From the NCBI GenBank assembly GCA_947396885.1, contig OX377201.1:29365923-29429922 (forward strand): DNA of 64,000 nt, written 5' to 3'. The notes below the pieces were generated by a model that worked only from the letters and a program-made list of their open reading frames with translations, did not search any database and had not been told where the DNA came from. The position numbers and the translations under genes are program-made. Each line of letters opens with the position of its first letter. Within the stretch, counting starts at the first letter, position 1. This DNA is from Heligmosomoides polygyrus polygyrus. Taxonomy: Eukaryota; Nematoda; Chromadorea; Rhabditida; Heligmosomidae. Shown piece after piece: positions 1-10,800 of this stretch.

Positions 1-454
1 GGCCTCACCACAGGATGACTGTGCGACACACCTGGTGCGAGAGTGGTGAGTCATCAGGGCTCCAGCTGCGGCAGGTGCGCAGAGGTAGTGCTCCCGCTCG
101 CCAGGTGCGGTGCCGTGTCGTTGGTTCGCTCCGCATTGCTGTGTCTTTTTTTTGCACATCATGATTTGTCTTCGAAATAAATAAATATTCTAAGTTATGA
201 CATGTGTTTGATTAAATAGCCGGAAAAACTATCATACACGTGTGTAAAAATGCTTGAAGGAAAAAACTGCTATGGTGACGACTCTTTCGCGCGGCCAGCC
301 TGTGGTCGGGCTACTCAACTTCGGAAGGTCATAACTCGCTCAGGAGTTTCGTTTGGCAATTTTGACACCCATATTCGTAGTCAGCGTTTCGAGCTCTCTC
401 TAGCGATCCGGCTCTCAATTTGAGGTTTCATGGGAGGTCGAAACCCTTCTTTAG
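1..454. mobile_element. Tc5-like DNA transposon, internally deleted, cut by window edge
   Basis: Bases 1-280 match the left arm of the element at 3265-4649 (its 3405-3640), and bases 283-454 match that element's right terminus, so the interior has been lost. The right end reads CCCTTCTTTAG and is followed by TAAG, the same flank (TNA then G) as the longer copy. It carries no coding sequence. The left end lies outside the window. Confidence 0.75.
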
Positions 455-599
455 TAAGGGGCAGCCAATGTCCGGACCCTGCAATCGCTGTGGGCGATGA
501 TGAACGCAGCAAGAACGTAAACGGCTTCGGTCCAATGTGCGCCTGATGTAGGCAACTAGAATACGAATCTGACCAATACAATAACATGCTTTGGTCATC

Positions 600-765
600 T
601 GATGCACAAGTCAATGTTTTATCCTATAATTCCTGTACACCAATTCAATAACCGTGGATGGGTGAAAAGACTTGGCTTTGATGGGCGGGAAATCCGAACC
701 AAAAACCTGGGATTAGGTGCCAGTGTCATTCGAAACTGCGCTACTACTACCCTTAGTATTAGGTA
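600..765 (-). repeat. tRNA-derived SINE, diverged, reverse orientation
   Basis: Read on the minus strand this resembles the 5' half of the SINE that is nearly intact at 17287 and 26912: a B-box-like GGTTCGGATTTCCCGCCCA region, then the CAAGCC, CACCGA and GGATAAA blocks. About half of the body is recognisable. The flanks on either side (455-600 and 765-1040) show nothing else I can assign. Confidence 0.55.
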
Positions 766-1044
766 TGTAGTAGCTTTTACTAATGATAAGTTCTCTAAGC
801 TTCTTAGATACGGTAGAAATTTTTATGGATTCAGTTCTTCTTCTTGGAGTACATAATTCCTGAGCTGTTGTTTGATTTGTACATAGAAACTGTGAAAAAA
901 CGGAACCCACGAGCCTTGTTTCTAGCAGTTTTTCTTAAACTGGTGCGAATACCATAGGATAATAACTGTTGAAACTGAGTCGACGTTCAAAACAGGCTGT
1001 GTGCGCGATCACCATCTTTCATCTACAGTCATCAGAAGACAGAT

Positions 1045-1133
1045 TTAAACAGGGCAGAACAGAACAGAACAGAACATTTATTAAGCCAAAAGAGACAAAA
1101 AATAAATTCACAAAAGAGTGCAGCAAAAGTTGG
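1045..1133 (-). repeat. LINE-type 3' tail with (TTCTG)n
   Basis: On the minus strand this reads GGCTTAATAAATG followed by four TTCTG units. A polyadenylation-like hexamer next to a short pentamer repeat is typical of CR1-like LINE 3' ends. Only the tail is present; no coding part is attached. Confidence 0.4.
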
Positions 1134-1224
1134 CTTTTTAAGATTGGCAATAGCAAACCCAGAAGCTATTTGGTCAAAAAGCGACCAAATAGCTTCTGGG
1201 TTTGCTTTTGCCAATCTTAAAAAG
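1134..1224. repeat. Long inverted repeat (hairpin) upstream of the kinase gene
   Basis: Two 42-base arms (1134-1175 and 1183-1224) are reverse complements with a single mismatch (T1151) around a 7-base loop. The structure ends 42 bases before the kinase ATG and would lie in its 5' leader if transcription starts upstream. The arms contain CCAAATAGCTTCTGGGTTTG. It could be a small-RNA precursor, a translational obstacle or a foldback remnant; the sequence alone does not decide. Confidence 0.9.
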
Positions 1225-1266
1225 TCGACCGGAGAGACCTTATCAAGCAGAGCGCACACAGAAACT

Positions 1267-2154
1267 ATGGAAGCTGATCCCGATTACAAGTCTCTTCTGG
1301 TAAATCTTGAAAGAGATCATCACATCAAGATTAACGACTTTATTGGAAAAGGTTCATACTCTCAAGTAATGAAAGGACTAGCTGATAACAAACTAAGTAT
1401 TGCTGTTAAAATAATAGACACGAGAGTTAAATCAGAATACGTGAGAAAATTTCTACCACGTGAAATGGCTTTGGTACGAAATTTAAAACACGAGTGTGTT
1501 TTGCGAGTGTACCAGGTCGTTGATATAAGTCACTACGTGATATTCATCACTGAGTTCTGTGACGGTGGCGATCTACTTCAGAAAATTAAAAAGTCGAAGA
1601 GGGTTCCAGAGCCTGAAGCGAAGGTGCTATTTCGGCAGCTGATCGAGGCACTCATTTACCTGCAACGGTGTAACATCGTTCATCGCGACTTGAAATGCGA
1701 GAATGTGTTCCTCGATCGCCACGAGAACGTGAAGCTGGGAGACTTCGGCTTCGCGCGGTATCTGAAGCCAAATGAGAAGGCGAACACATTCTGCGGCAGC
1801 AGAGCATATGTGGCTCCCGAGATTCTCAGAGCGATCGCGTACAGCGGTCAGACGCTAGATGTATGGAGTGCGGGAGTTGTTCTGTATGTGATGGTCACAG
1901 GTGTCATGCCATATGATGACCGTAATCCGCAAAAAATGGTTGAGAGGCAGCTTGGTCACAGAATACGGTTCCCCAAAATTGAGCTCAGTGTGCAAGTGAA
2001 GACGCTGATCTACGAGATTCTGCATCCGTATCCGCCGTCTAGGCCGACGTATAAGGCGATCTGCAACAGCGATTGGTTGAAGCACACGACCTACTCAATC
2101 AAGGGGGCAAGGGAGCCCAGCACTACACAAAGGCAAGACCAGGAGCACGCGTGA
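1267..2154 (+). CDS. Testis-specific serine/threonine kinase (TSSK-like)
   Basis: A single uninterrupted 295-residue frame that is almost only kinase domain. Visible landmarks: glycine loop GKGSYSQV (27-34), ATP-binding Lys in AVKII (K48), alpha-C Glu in PREMAL (E66), catalytic loop HRDLKCEN (139-146), DFG (159-161), APE (183-185), and the TSSK-type block MVTGVMPYDD in the C-lobe. All catalytic residues are present, so activity is plausible. Known TSSKs phosphorylate proteins in spermatids, and nematodes carry many intronless sperm kinases of this kind. I chose the ATG at 1267; upstream the frame stays open only through the hairpin and has no ATG. A possible trans-splice acceptor (CACACAG) sits at 1254-1260. 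The start fits a normal TSSK length. Assignment to the family is secure; the ortholog is not named. Confidence 0.9.
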   Translation: MEADPDYKSLLVNLERDHHIKINDFIGKGSYSQVMKGLADNKLSIAVKIIDTRVKSEYVRKFLPREMALVRNLKHECVLRVYQVVDISHYVIFITEFCDGGDLLQKIKKSKRVPEPEAKVLFRQLIEALIYLQRCNIVHRDLKCENVFLDRHENVKLGDFGFARYLKPNEKANTFCGSRAYVAPEILRAIAYSGQTLDVWSAGVVLYVMVTGVMPYDDRNPQKMVERQLGHRIRFPKIELSVQVKTLIYEILHPYPPSRPTYKAICNSDWLKHTTYSIKGAREPSTTQRQDQEHA

Positions 2155-2560
2155 ACGAGGCGTCGTCAATGGAAGACTGTTTTACCTCAGCATCCTTTAG
2201 ATTTCAGATATTCAGTGAAATTGACATAGATTGTACAATGTCTTTCGAATGAATTTCTAAGGCTTAAAAAAAGCGATACAGAATCAGGTTAGCACAAAAG
2301 GATGCATCAAACGCTGGTTTTTAAAAGATCAGCTAAAGTGGCATCTTCCTTGGTTCGCATAAAGTGGAAATTGCTTTTTCCCAATTCAGATTTGTCCTTC
2401 GTTTGCTGAAAAAGCAGAGGAGGAAGAGAAATATCTACTATCCAAGCGTGGTGCAGTATAACGTTTGCGCTAAGCAATATGAATTAGACTGATTATTGTA
2501 AATAAGATCGTTTAATAAGAATTTTTTCTATTGATTCAACTTTTTTGTCTTTAATACTTG
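2155..2560. other. Kinase 3' flank, AT-rich
   Basis: About 400 bases between the kinase stop codon and the 3' end of the LINE. There is no clear AATAAA close to the stop; AATAAG occurs near 2513. No other feature seen. Confidence 0.5.
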
Positions 2561-3264
2561 TTTTTAATGAATCACTTAAAATGCAAAATTCTGCTTTTTT
2601 TTATTTACTATATCCTGAAAAGGCTGCAGTCATTATCACAAAATGCCTTTTTGTTCCAGCAATGTTTCTAACAGCAATTAAATGCCTTAGGAAGACAATG
2701 AATTAGTGTTGGGGTAGCTCGTTCCAAGTTTTGACAACTCGGATCATAAAGGAACCTTGGAATACTTTAGAATGCGGTTTTTGAGGTTGGATGTCCCTTA
2801 GTGACGCCACTAAATGACGAAAAAGTGAAGAAATCGTTTTTATCAATGTCGATGTGATCGTTAACAATTTTGTGGACAAGGTTTTGATAATAAATTATTC
2901 GTCTGAGCGATAATGATGTAGCACCAAGTTTAGTCAATCTTTCATTGTCGGAACATCAATAATCCATTTCTGACGAACACTTGTTTTGTAAATCTTTTCT
3001 TAACGTTCTCTATCTTACTAATAGCACTTTGCCTCCTTGGTGACCATAAAGGTGTACAATACTCAAGTAGAGGCCTTACATAGGTAGAAAAAAGCCTAAA
3101 TAATGTAGCCATGTTGCAAGTTTGGAAGGCACTTAGTATGCAGTTCGATTTAGCAGAAGCAGTAGCACTATTTTTTCAATAAATTCATCAAACGATAGCT
3201 TACTAGAGTATTCAACAACTAAGTCACGTATAGAGTTTGTTATTTGAAGTTTGTAGTTACCTAA

Positions 3265-4649
3265 CTAGGGAAGGGTTTTGACCTCCCATGGAACTTCAAG
3301 ACGAAACCAAGATCATTAGAAAGAACTCGGAACGCTGATTACGAGTATGGGTGTTAAAATTGCAAAATGAAATTCCTGAGCGAGTTATGGCCTGCCGAAT
3401 GCGACGGGCCTCACCACAACCAGGCCGAGCGATGCTGCGGCGGTGGGGTAGGGTTAGTGCTCCTCCTCGTCAGGTGCGACGTCCTTGGTTCGGTCCCCAT
3501 TGCTGCCGGTTTTTTTGCACACCATAATTTATCCTCGAAATGATCTTTTGTTCTGAATTATGACACGTATTTGATTAAATAGCGAGGAAAACTACAATAC
3601 ACGCTTGTAAAAATGCTTGAAGGCAAGTAACTGGTATGGTCAATTTTTTTTACTATTTTGCGCAAGTAGAGTCCAAATCATATATTGAACAACTAGAGGT
3701 GTTTCTAACAACCTTGGCATTCGTGGAACAAAGCAAAAAATGTGTGAAGCAAAAAGGGAAGTGGTAAGTGTAATCAAGAACTCTGCTTCATCGTGGACTC
3801 ATGTGCGCAATATTCCGGCCGGGGCTACATCGCTGACTCAACCTCTAGACGTTTTTTTCTTCGGTCCGATGAAAAATGTTATGAAAAGGGTCAGGTCGTT
3901 TGCTATGGCAAATAGCGTGGAGTTCAATATGACCCATAGAGACAACCTTCTGAAGGTTCTGTCGTAGATTTACCGTATGTTTTGTGCCCCAGGGTTCTCA
4001 AACTTCTTAAAATACTCGTGACATAAAGCAGGGTACGTCGATGATCACCCAGGTGTGTTTGTCACTCCTGGTGAATATTTGCTGATCTTGCTACAATTGA
4101 CTGTTTTTCTGTTGGTTGTAGAGAGGCTGCATGTATAAGATGTGCAGTGTGTGAGCAACATGTCTGCTTCACACATTTTTTTGCTTTGTTCCACGAATGC
4201 CAAGGTTGAGAAACACCTCTAGTTGTTCAATATATGATTTGGACTCTACTTGCGCAAAATAGTAAATAAAAATTTGACCATACCAGTTTCTTGCCTTCAA
4301 GCATTTTTGCAAGCGTGTATGGTAGTTTTCCTCGCTATTTAATCAAATACGTGTCATAATTCAGAACAAAAGATCATTTCGAATATAAATTATGGTGTGC
4401 AAAAAAACCCCTACGCCACCGCCGCAGCTGGCGGTCCCCTCTTACGGGGCCCCGATGGCTCACCATTCTCGCGCTAGGTACATCGCACGGCCTGCCTGTG
4501 GTGAGGCCCGTCGCATTCGGTAGGCCATAACTCGCTCAGGAATTTCATTTTGCAATTTTAACACCCATATTCGTAATCAGCATTCCAAGCTCTTTCTAAT
4601 GATCCTGGTATCATCTTGAAGTTCCATGGAAGTCGAAACCCTTCCCTAG
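3265..4649. mobile_element. Tc5-like (Tc4/Tc5 family) DNA transposon inserted in the LINE
   Basis: Inverted terminal repeats of about 488 bases (3265-3752 and 4162-4649), both ending CTAGGGAAGGGTTT, flanked by TAA on each side in the context C-TAA-element-TAA-G. That is the CTNAG target with TNA duplication known for Tc4/Tc5 of Caenorhabditis. The interior is only about 410 bases and keeps the end of a transposase, so the 1385-bp copy is non-autonomous. Removing it restores the LINE reading frame. Confidence 0.9.
3740..3967 (+). pseudogene. Transposase fragment (pogo/Tc5-type DDE)
   Basis: A 75-residue open stretch containing IPAGATSLTQPLDVFF, the block around the end of the DDE catalytic core in pogo/Tigger/Tc5 transposases (commonly a TS-x-x-QPLDV motif). 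The first two catalytic acidic residues and the DNA-binding domain are missing. It starts inside the left terminal repeat and ends at a TAG. Confidence 0.65.
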
Positions 4650-6871
4650 TAAGTGGATGTCACAATTTTTAGGATGATGTTGTCCAATAAGCATAATTGC
4701 GGTTTTCTCTAATCAGATATCCAGAAGCCATTCTGTGGACCATGCCATTATAGAATCTAACGCCTGTTGGAGAATTTTGTAATTGTTGATGGAATATAGT
4801 TTAGAATCATCAGCATAAATAGTACAATGAAGTTCGTCAGGTACTGTTCTGCTGTTTGGCATATCATTAATGTAAAGTAGAAACATTAGTGGACCAAGGC
4901 AAGTTCCTTGTGGAACACCACTAGGTGTTTCGTAGCTCTCAGAAAAAGCACCGTTAACTACAATTTTTTGGATTCTCTTGCATAAAAAAGATTGCAAAAA
5001 CTTTAAAAGACAGCCGTGTATTCCGTATGATTGGAGTTTTTTACTCAAAAGATGAAGAGGAATTGAGTCAAGTGCTTTAGCATATTCAGTATAACACACG
5101 CTAATGTATTCATATAAGTTAAGCACTTTCTGCCATATCGGTATCGTGTTGACAAGAGCTGTAAGAGTTGATCTTCCTCGTAAAAATCCATGTTGAAACT
5201 TTGTAACCAACTGGTTAGATTATAGGTAGTTGTGGAGCTGTTTACATAATATTCGCTCTAAAACTTTGCTAGTCGAAGATGTAAGGCATACCGGCCTATA
5301 ATTCCTCACATCTGTCTTATTTCCTTTTTTGAACACAGGTTTAACAAAACTAACCCGCCACAATGAGGGCACTTCTCCTTCTCCGTGGAACAGAAACCTA
5401 TTGAAGAGGAGAGTAAGAACCGGGGTGAGACTCAGTGTTGCTTTCTTAAGAAAAATATAAGGGATGTTATCAGGTGAAGTCGAATTACTTGCCGGAAGTT
5501 TTTCCAGTGTTCTATAAATATTCTCACTGTTTATTTCTATAAAATCTAACATAGATTCTGTGAAAGTTTGACAAGTAATCTCATTGGTATCATGTCTTTT
5601 ATAGACAGATTTGAAAAAGGAAGCAAATGTTTTTGCCTTTTCTTCTTCAGATTTGCATATTTCACTAGCCGAGTTATAAATAGTCCCTATACCTTTAGAT
5701 TGACTAAGCCTTTTATTAACGAACTTATAAAACAACCCATGGTTTCGGCTTCGAGAAATTTTATCTTCATACCTCAAGCTAAGTTGTGCCAACTCACGTT
5801 TCAGTTTTCTCAAATAACCTTGGTATTTTTGAAGACCCACTACGAATCGTGCTTGATATAACCTAGATACTCTAGCTTGAAGCTTGCGAATGCTTTTTGG
5901 ATAACAAATTTGAGTTGGCTCTCTTAACAACTTAATTGGAACATATTGATTTATCAACTTATTACACTGTTGTACGTAAACGTCATAGCATTCATCTGTA
6001 GTCTTACAGCTTGCTAGAAGTCCTCTCCAATTCATTGTTCTAAGTTTCTCACAGATAGCATTACAATCAGCGTTTAAGTAGTCGAGGTAAATGGAGGCAG
6101 TCCTAGGCATTACTTCGCAGAAACTAAGCGTAAAAGAAATTGCTCTATGGTCAGAGGTTGAAAATGAGGCTAGAATTGTGATGTTTTGAACAATATCTGT
6201 ATTGGTAGTTAATACAAGATCCAGTATGTTAAAACTGTAGGAAGGCAAATTAACAAGTTGAGTCAGCATATTGCTTTCACAAATTTGATAAAATTCCTGT
6301 GCAGACCCATACAGTTGACTTGAGCTAGTATCCTGCCATTTAACCATCAAAAAATTGAAATCTTCTAAGATGCTGGAATTAGTCCTTTCTTTTAGAAATT
6401 CCGAAATCTCAAGAAGAGCACCATAGAACGACGGTCTGTCACAGATAAGGCTACGATACACTAGCGTTACGTATGTTGGGGCGACGTATGAAAGCAAATA
6501 GTCATACACTGGCAGTAAACAGAGAAATTTTTCGAAGAAATAAAATGATGTGATATGTCACAGTGAACCATAGCCAATACTCCGCCGCCTGATACATTAC
6601 CGGCTCTATCGCATCAATAGATTTCATAATTTGACCGAGGAGGTGAAAGAGTAGCATCATGCATTATGTCCGGTTTAAGCCAAGTCTCTGTAATGAAGAT
6701 TATGGATGGATACTGACGTCTAAGAAAATAATAAAGATCAGGAATTTTGTTGCAGATTGATCGAGCATTAAAAAGGAAAATATTGTTGAGAAAACCTGAT
6801 TGCATCTGATGCTGAATAGAGGCTAAAGACAGAATTGATGAGGAATTGATGCCGTTGGTGGAATCATTTTC

Positions 6872-7743
6872 CTATGGAAGGTTATAAAGGTTGGTAGCAG
6901 TCGTTTCTCGTGTCTTGGGTAAAGCAGTTGGTTTTGATATCTCATTGAATCTCGACGAAGGTGAGTTGGTTATAGTACGACGAGGTAATTCGCGCGGAAC
7001 TTTAAGCTTAATTAAGTCGAAGTCTCGGGCAATATACATTAGCTTACCTGCTTGAGCATTGAGACTACCTGCCACCTTGCGTAGTGATCGGTCCAGTTTA
7101 ATTTCTTCTTCGCTATAATCGCGACGTGCAAAGAATGTAGGAATTTTTTTTTGTAAGACTTTGGCGACCGTTACGCAATGAGTCTGGGCAAGCAATGAGT
7201 CTCTAAGTGTCTGATTAGGTAACGATATCTTAATAATACGACCACGATCTCCACGAGAGCGAGGTTTGCCGACTGGATAACGACGAAGAGTAATTTGCAC
7301 TTGTTCGAATTCGCGCCTTAAATCGTCATCACCTGACATATGAATAACTTCTTTTAAGATCTCCTGATCAAATCGATTAGTCGCCTCTTCGTTAGTCTGT
7401 TCGCCGATATCTATCCCGCAATCGTTTTGGCCTTTTCTTCGAGCTTCTGGTTGTCATTCTTCAGTTTTACCATACTTGAGTATAGAATACTTTTTTGCGA
7501 AGTTATTGATGGTTGTGAATCAGCAATTTTTTTCTCTATGTCAGATAAGCGTTCTAATATCAGCTTTTGAGTATCAGTGATACTTTGGATTTGTCCGAAG
7601 AACTTATCTAGCATGTCGGTGATAGTGCGCTGCATTTGCGATGAGTAAACATCAAAGCAGTCGATTAACTTACACGCCCACAGTGGCATAGATTCTTTCG
7701 GGTCAGTTCCACCAACCTTCTTAACAGATGGCTGTTTTGCCAT
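6872..7743 (-). pseudogene. ORF1-like protein of the CR1-like LINE
   Basis: Two open stretches. 7743-7411 (110 residues, starts MAKQPSVKK) ends in a charged heptad-like helix (LSDIEKK, KLEEKAK) that looks like the coiled coil of LINE ORF1 proteins. 7339-6872 (155 residues, in another frame) has a basic RNA-binding-like region (GKPRSRGDRGRI, then ARRDYSEEE). In known LINEs ORF1 proteins coat the element RNA. The frame change between the two parts means the protein is broken or has lost a short segment. Confidence 0.6.
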
Positions 7744-7819
7744 TTGCTTTGACGAAGAGCAGTAACGTCGACCGCGCAGTAGAACACCACAGAAATGAAT
7801 GAGGTTGACTGACTGTTGG

Positions 7820-7830
7820 CTTATTTCAGC
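7820..7830 (+). promoter_or_regulatory. Splice or spliced-leader acceptor before a start codon
   Basis: CTTATTTCAG ends at 7829, one base before the ATG at 7831. In nematodes a strong acceptor so close to a start codon often receives a spliced leader; it may instead join an upstream noncoding exon. Confidence 0.5.
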
Positions 7831-10800
7831 ATGTCATCGCTGCCATCGACTATTCGACGCAAACAGATCATGATCAAAGAGCCGGATGATTCCAGCAAGA
7901 TCTACTTCGACTACAGGTCCAAGAAGCGAAAACCGCTGCCGTTCCGGAAGGGCGGCTCAGCGCCAAGGTATGCACTATCGTCGATTGCCAATGAATACAC
8001 AATTTTTCTTGAAATGGATACTTTTTCGAGCCAGTGTATCCTATATGAATACAAAATAGACTCGCTTTAACAAAGACAAGGTAATTCTCTTTTCAAGAAA
8101 ATTACTATGAACATGGATTCAATTTAGTACACGCTTACCTAAAACCTTATTTTGAGGCTTATTGGAACAGATCGGTTATCATTTTCTGCTGCAGTCTACT
8201 AAAGTCTAAGTGTATTAAAGGGTACGCGGTAGCGCAATCTGAAGGGGCGCCGGCTGTCGCGTGCATTCGGATTCAAGGTCCTTTTCGATTTCACTCCCGG
8301 CGCGCATCCCAAAGGGATTGTGAAGTTCCGTACTTTATCCTTTGTCAATACCTCGGGTGTTTTAGGGAAAGTCTTCACGCCGCCTCTTGTAAAAGGATAA
8401 AAGACGGCGCTAATCAATTAATCTTGGGATAAGCATTCATTCTATCTCTGCTGGATCTCGTGGAGACAATGCGAATGCGTATTTGGCTAAAGCAATGCAT
8501 TCCAGTGGCTAGCCAATAAACGAATTAGCGTTTTACCATTTTTTAGACAAGTTTAGACCGACACAGGAGGGGTGGATAGTTTGGTTGGCGTGAGTGAGAA
8601 GTCCGAACCAAGAACTTCGAGTCGGGTGCACGCCTGGCCCCATCAAAATGATATTGAAGCACATCAGTTAGTCTAATTGCCACATAAAGAAGCATTGTAT
8701 GCGGTGTTGTTTAGCAAACAATTGCGAATAGGTCTGTGAGTGCAATTAATCTCAACAGAGACTCAAAATTCTCCATCAATCCAGCACGCAATGTCCTACG
8801 TCGAATGTCGTCGAGGCCGAGTTTTTCACTGAATCGTCGGAACACATAAAGAGTGGACATTTCTCAGTTGTACTCTCAGACGAAGATGATAGCTAGAAAA
8901 AAGATTTTTGAAAAAAAAACGATCAGGTCCTTTATTTCGTCACCTATTTCGATGACTATTCCTCGGCTATAAGGGTCGGGAAAATCATTCTCGTATCTCG
9001 AGACCTGTATACTTTGGTTGTTACTCTCACAGAGACTTCAGCTTTGTTTTCAGAGCACCAACACCACGTTTTAAAAAACCGTTTGTCTAGAGAAGTGTCC
9101 CATGCCGAAATGTCTGTTGTGATCTGGTCTGAAAGACAGAATTCAGGAACATTTGGATTTCTCGTGCTTATGACGTCTTCAGGAAAAATTTCCTTAGGAT
9201 ATCTTATAAGTACGAAGCATACTAGCACTGTCGTAGAAGGCTCCACTTCTCGCGTGCATCCCGAATTGAGTTTCCTCGTTTGGATCTTGCCCAGGCAAAA
9301 CAGGCCTTCCAAACTTCTAGGGTCGGTGAAGAAGAACCATACCTGCCTGGAAATGTGAAAACACTGACTTGTTTGTTGGCTGGTCACCATGGCCATCTTA
9401 TAGAGGTATGACGTCTAAATATAACTTACACCGGCTCCTTGAGCGCTTATAGAAACACAATGCGAAGCACATCGTACGAAGGGGTGGCTCACGTCGTTCT
9501 TCACCTTCGTTGTTTTATCCTCTATTTCATCCATTAAAATCAAGGTTATGCTACCAAACTCGGTCAAACCCTCTTTGTACTTTCCAGTTGAAAATAATGC
9601 TGCTATGTCTACTGTAGAGTCTCGGGGCTATAGCTTTTGTAACCTCTTCAGAGCAGAGGGTAACCACATGCTTAGATCCTAAGGTTCATTTCCACCTGTG
9701 CATGACTCTGGCTTAGTCCTATGCTTGCCCTGAAAATGACTTGATTAACGGCTGAAAACATTTAGTATTATATTAATATTTAAATATTTTTATTATTTTT
9801 GTAGATGGAAGGATTTTGTTTTATTTTATTATTCTTTGAATATTCTAAGCTCCCTTAATTTTTAGTGCTTTTTCGGCGTTTTTCTATGGGTTATCGTGTG
9901 ATGCCCATTTTTGAGTGCCCATGTAATATCCATTCTACGAAAAAAGTCCTTTTTGGTCAAGAAGTCGGTCATGTTTCAGAACCGATTAAGATCCTAGCAG
10001 TCTTACCTGGACATAGTAGACGCGTGCTAATGCGTGTTTCAAAGACTCATTTGGTTTCAATCATAAACACCGTTTGAAATACTGAAATCCATGGCGCGCT
10101 ATGAAATGTTTCACGGTGCAATTGCAACTTGGTGACTATTTTCCTATACTCTCGCTTCCTTTCCTTCGCTGGTCATCGATGAAACGTACGGTCTTGAACT
10201 TTACGGTGTCTTCTCTTCTTCTCTCACTCGTTCTATATCTAGGTTTACACAAATTCAGGTCTCCGTCGCAGACAAGATTTACACTGTCCTCGGCCTTCTT
10301 TCGCTTCTCAAAAAGCGAACTTTTGTGGCGAAACAAAGTGATGGAGTGATCCTTCCACTTAACAAAAACATCGCTTCACTCCTTCGACGGAACAGCTCTA
10401 TTAACGATTTGTTCTCGACGCGAGGGCAAAGTTCTGATAACAGCACGAATCTCCATCTGATTCAAAATTTTGTGAAGCAAAAAAAATCGTACTTAAAGGA
10501 ACATTATGCTTTATGAAAGTTCTGAATGAATTTTACTGGCAATGTTAGCATGTAGCAAAGCTGCCAGTGCCCACGAAACAAGGAAGTGGCGTTTGTTCTT
10601 GTTCGCTTGGAAATCTAATAAGGCTTGAAGGTGGGTCTGATGGGGATTCTAATAGATCGTTCTAAAGAATTTTCCTTCTATATTCACCTGTATCTCCTGT
10701 AGTCCCGTTGATCATCGAATTGCTCGAGCGGGTGCCAGCAGCGTCTCCATTCGTCCCTGTCGCGTGCCAGAGTGGTCCAATGGATCCTCCTCGCTCGAGG

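Larger units (their letters stand above)
2610..6805 (-). pseudogene. ORF2 (endonuclease-reverse transcriptase) of the CR1-like LINE
   Basis: 6805-6614 carries the start of the endonuclease (FNARSICNK, FITETWLKP). 6509-5220 carries its C-terminal half (SDHRAISF; the usual GDFN block reads EDFNF) and the RT N-terminus (KPVFKKGNK, NYRPVCLTS). After one in-frame TAA, 5207-4713 continues in the same frame with QHGFLRGRST, the QG motif GVPQGTCLGP, and YADDSKLY as catalytic centre. The rest lies beyond the Tc5-like insertion at 3264-2610. The domain order and the EN-RT fusion are those of CR1-like LINEs. Confidence 0.8.
2560..7790 (-). mobile_element. CR1-like non-LTR retrotransposon, decayed and interrupted
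   Basis: On the minus strand the order is ORF1-like frames (7743-6872), an APE endonuclease and reverse transcriptase (6805-4713), then after a 1.4-kb insertion the C-terminal part with VRPLLEYCTPLWSP (about 3060) and an AT-rich 3' end near 2560-2610. The reading frame runs across the insertion: the sequence left of 3264 continues the protein cut at 4653. ORF2 has a frameshift near 6560, an in-frame TAA at 5220-5222 and further stops beyond 3000, so the copy is dead. The 5' limit is only approximate and lies close to the acceptor of the gene at 7831. Confidence 0.85.

Noticed and set aside
1144..1266. N-terminal extension of the kinase frame through the hairpin
   Set aside because: The extension starts at TTG, not ATG, and translates one arm of the hairpin; the mirror translation exists on the other strand. 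The ATG at 1267 gives a normal TSSK length.
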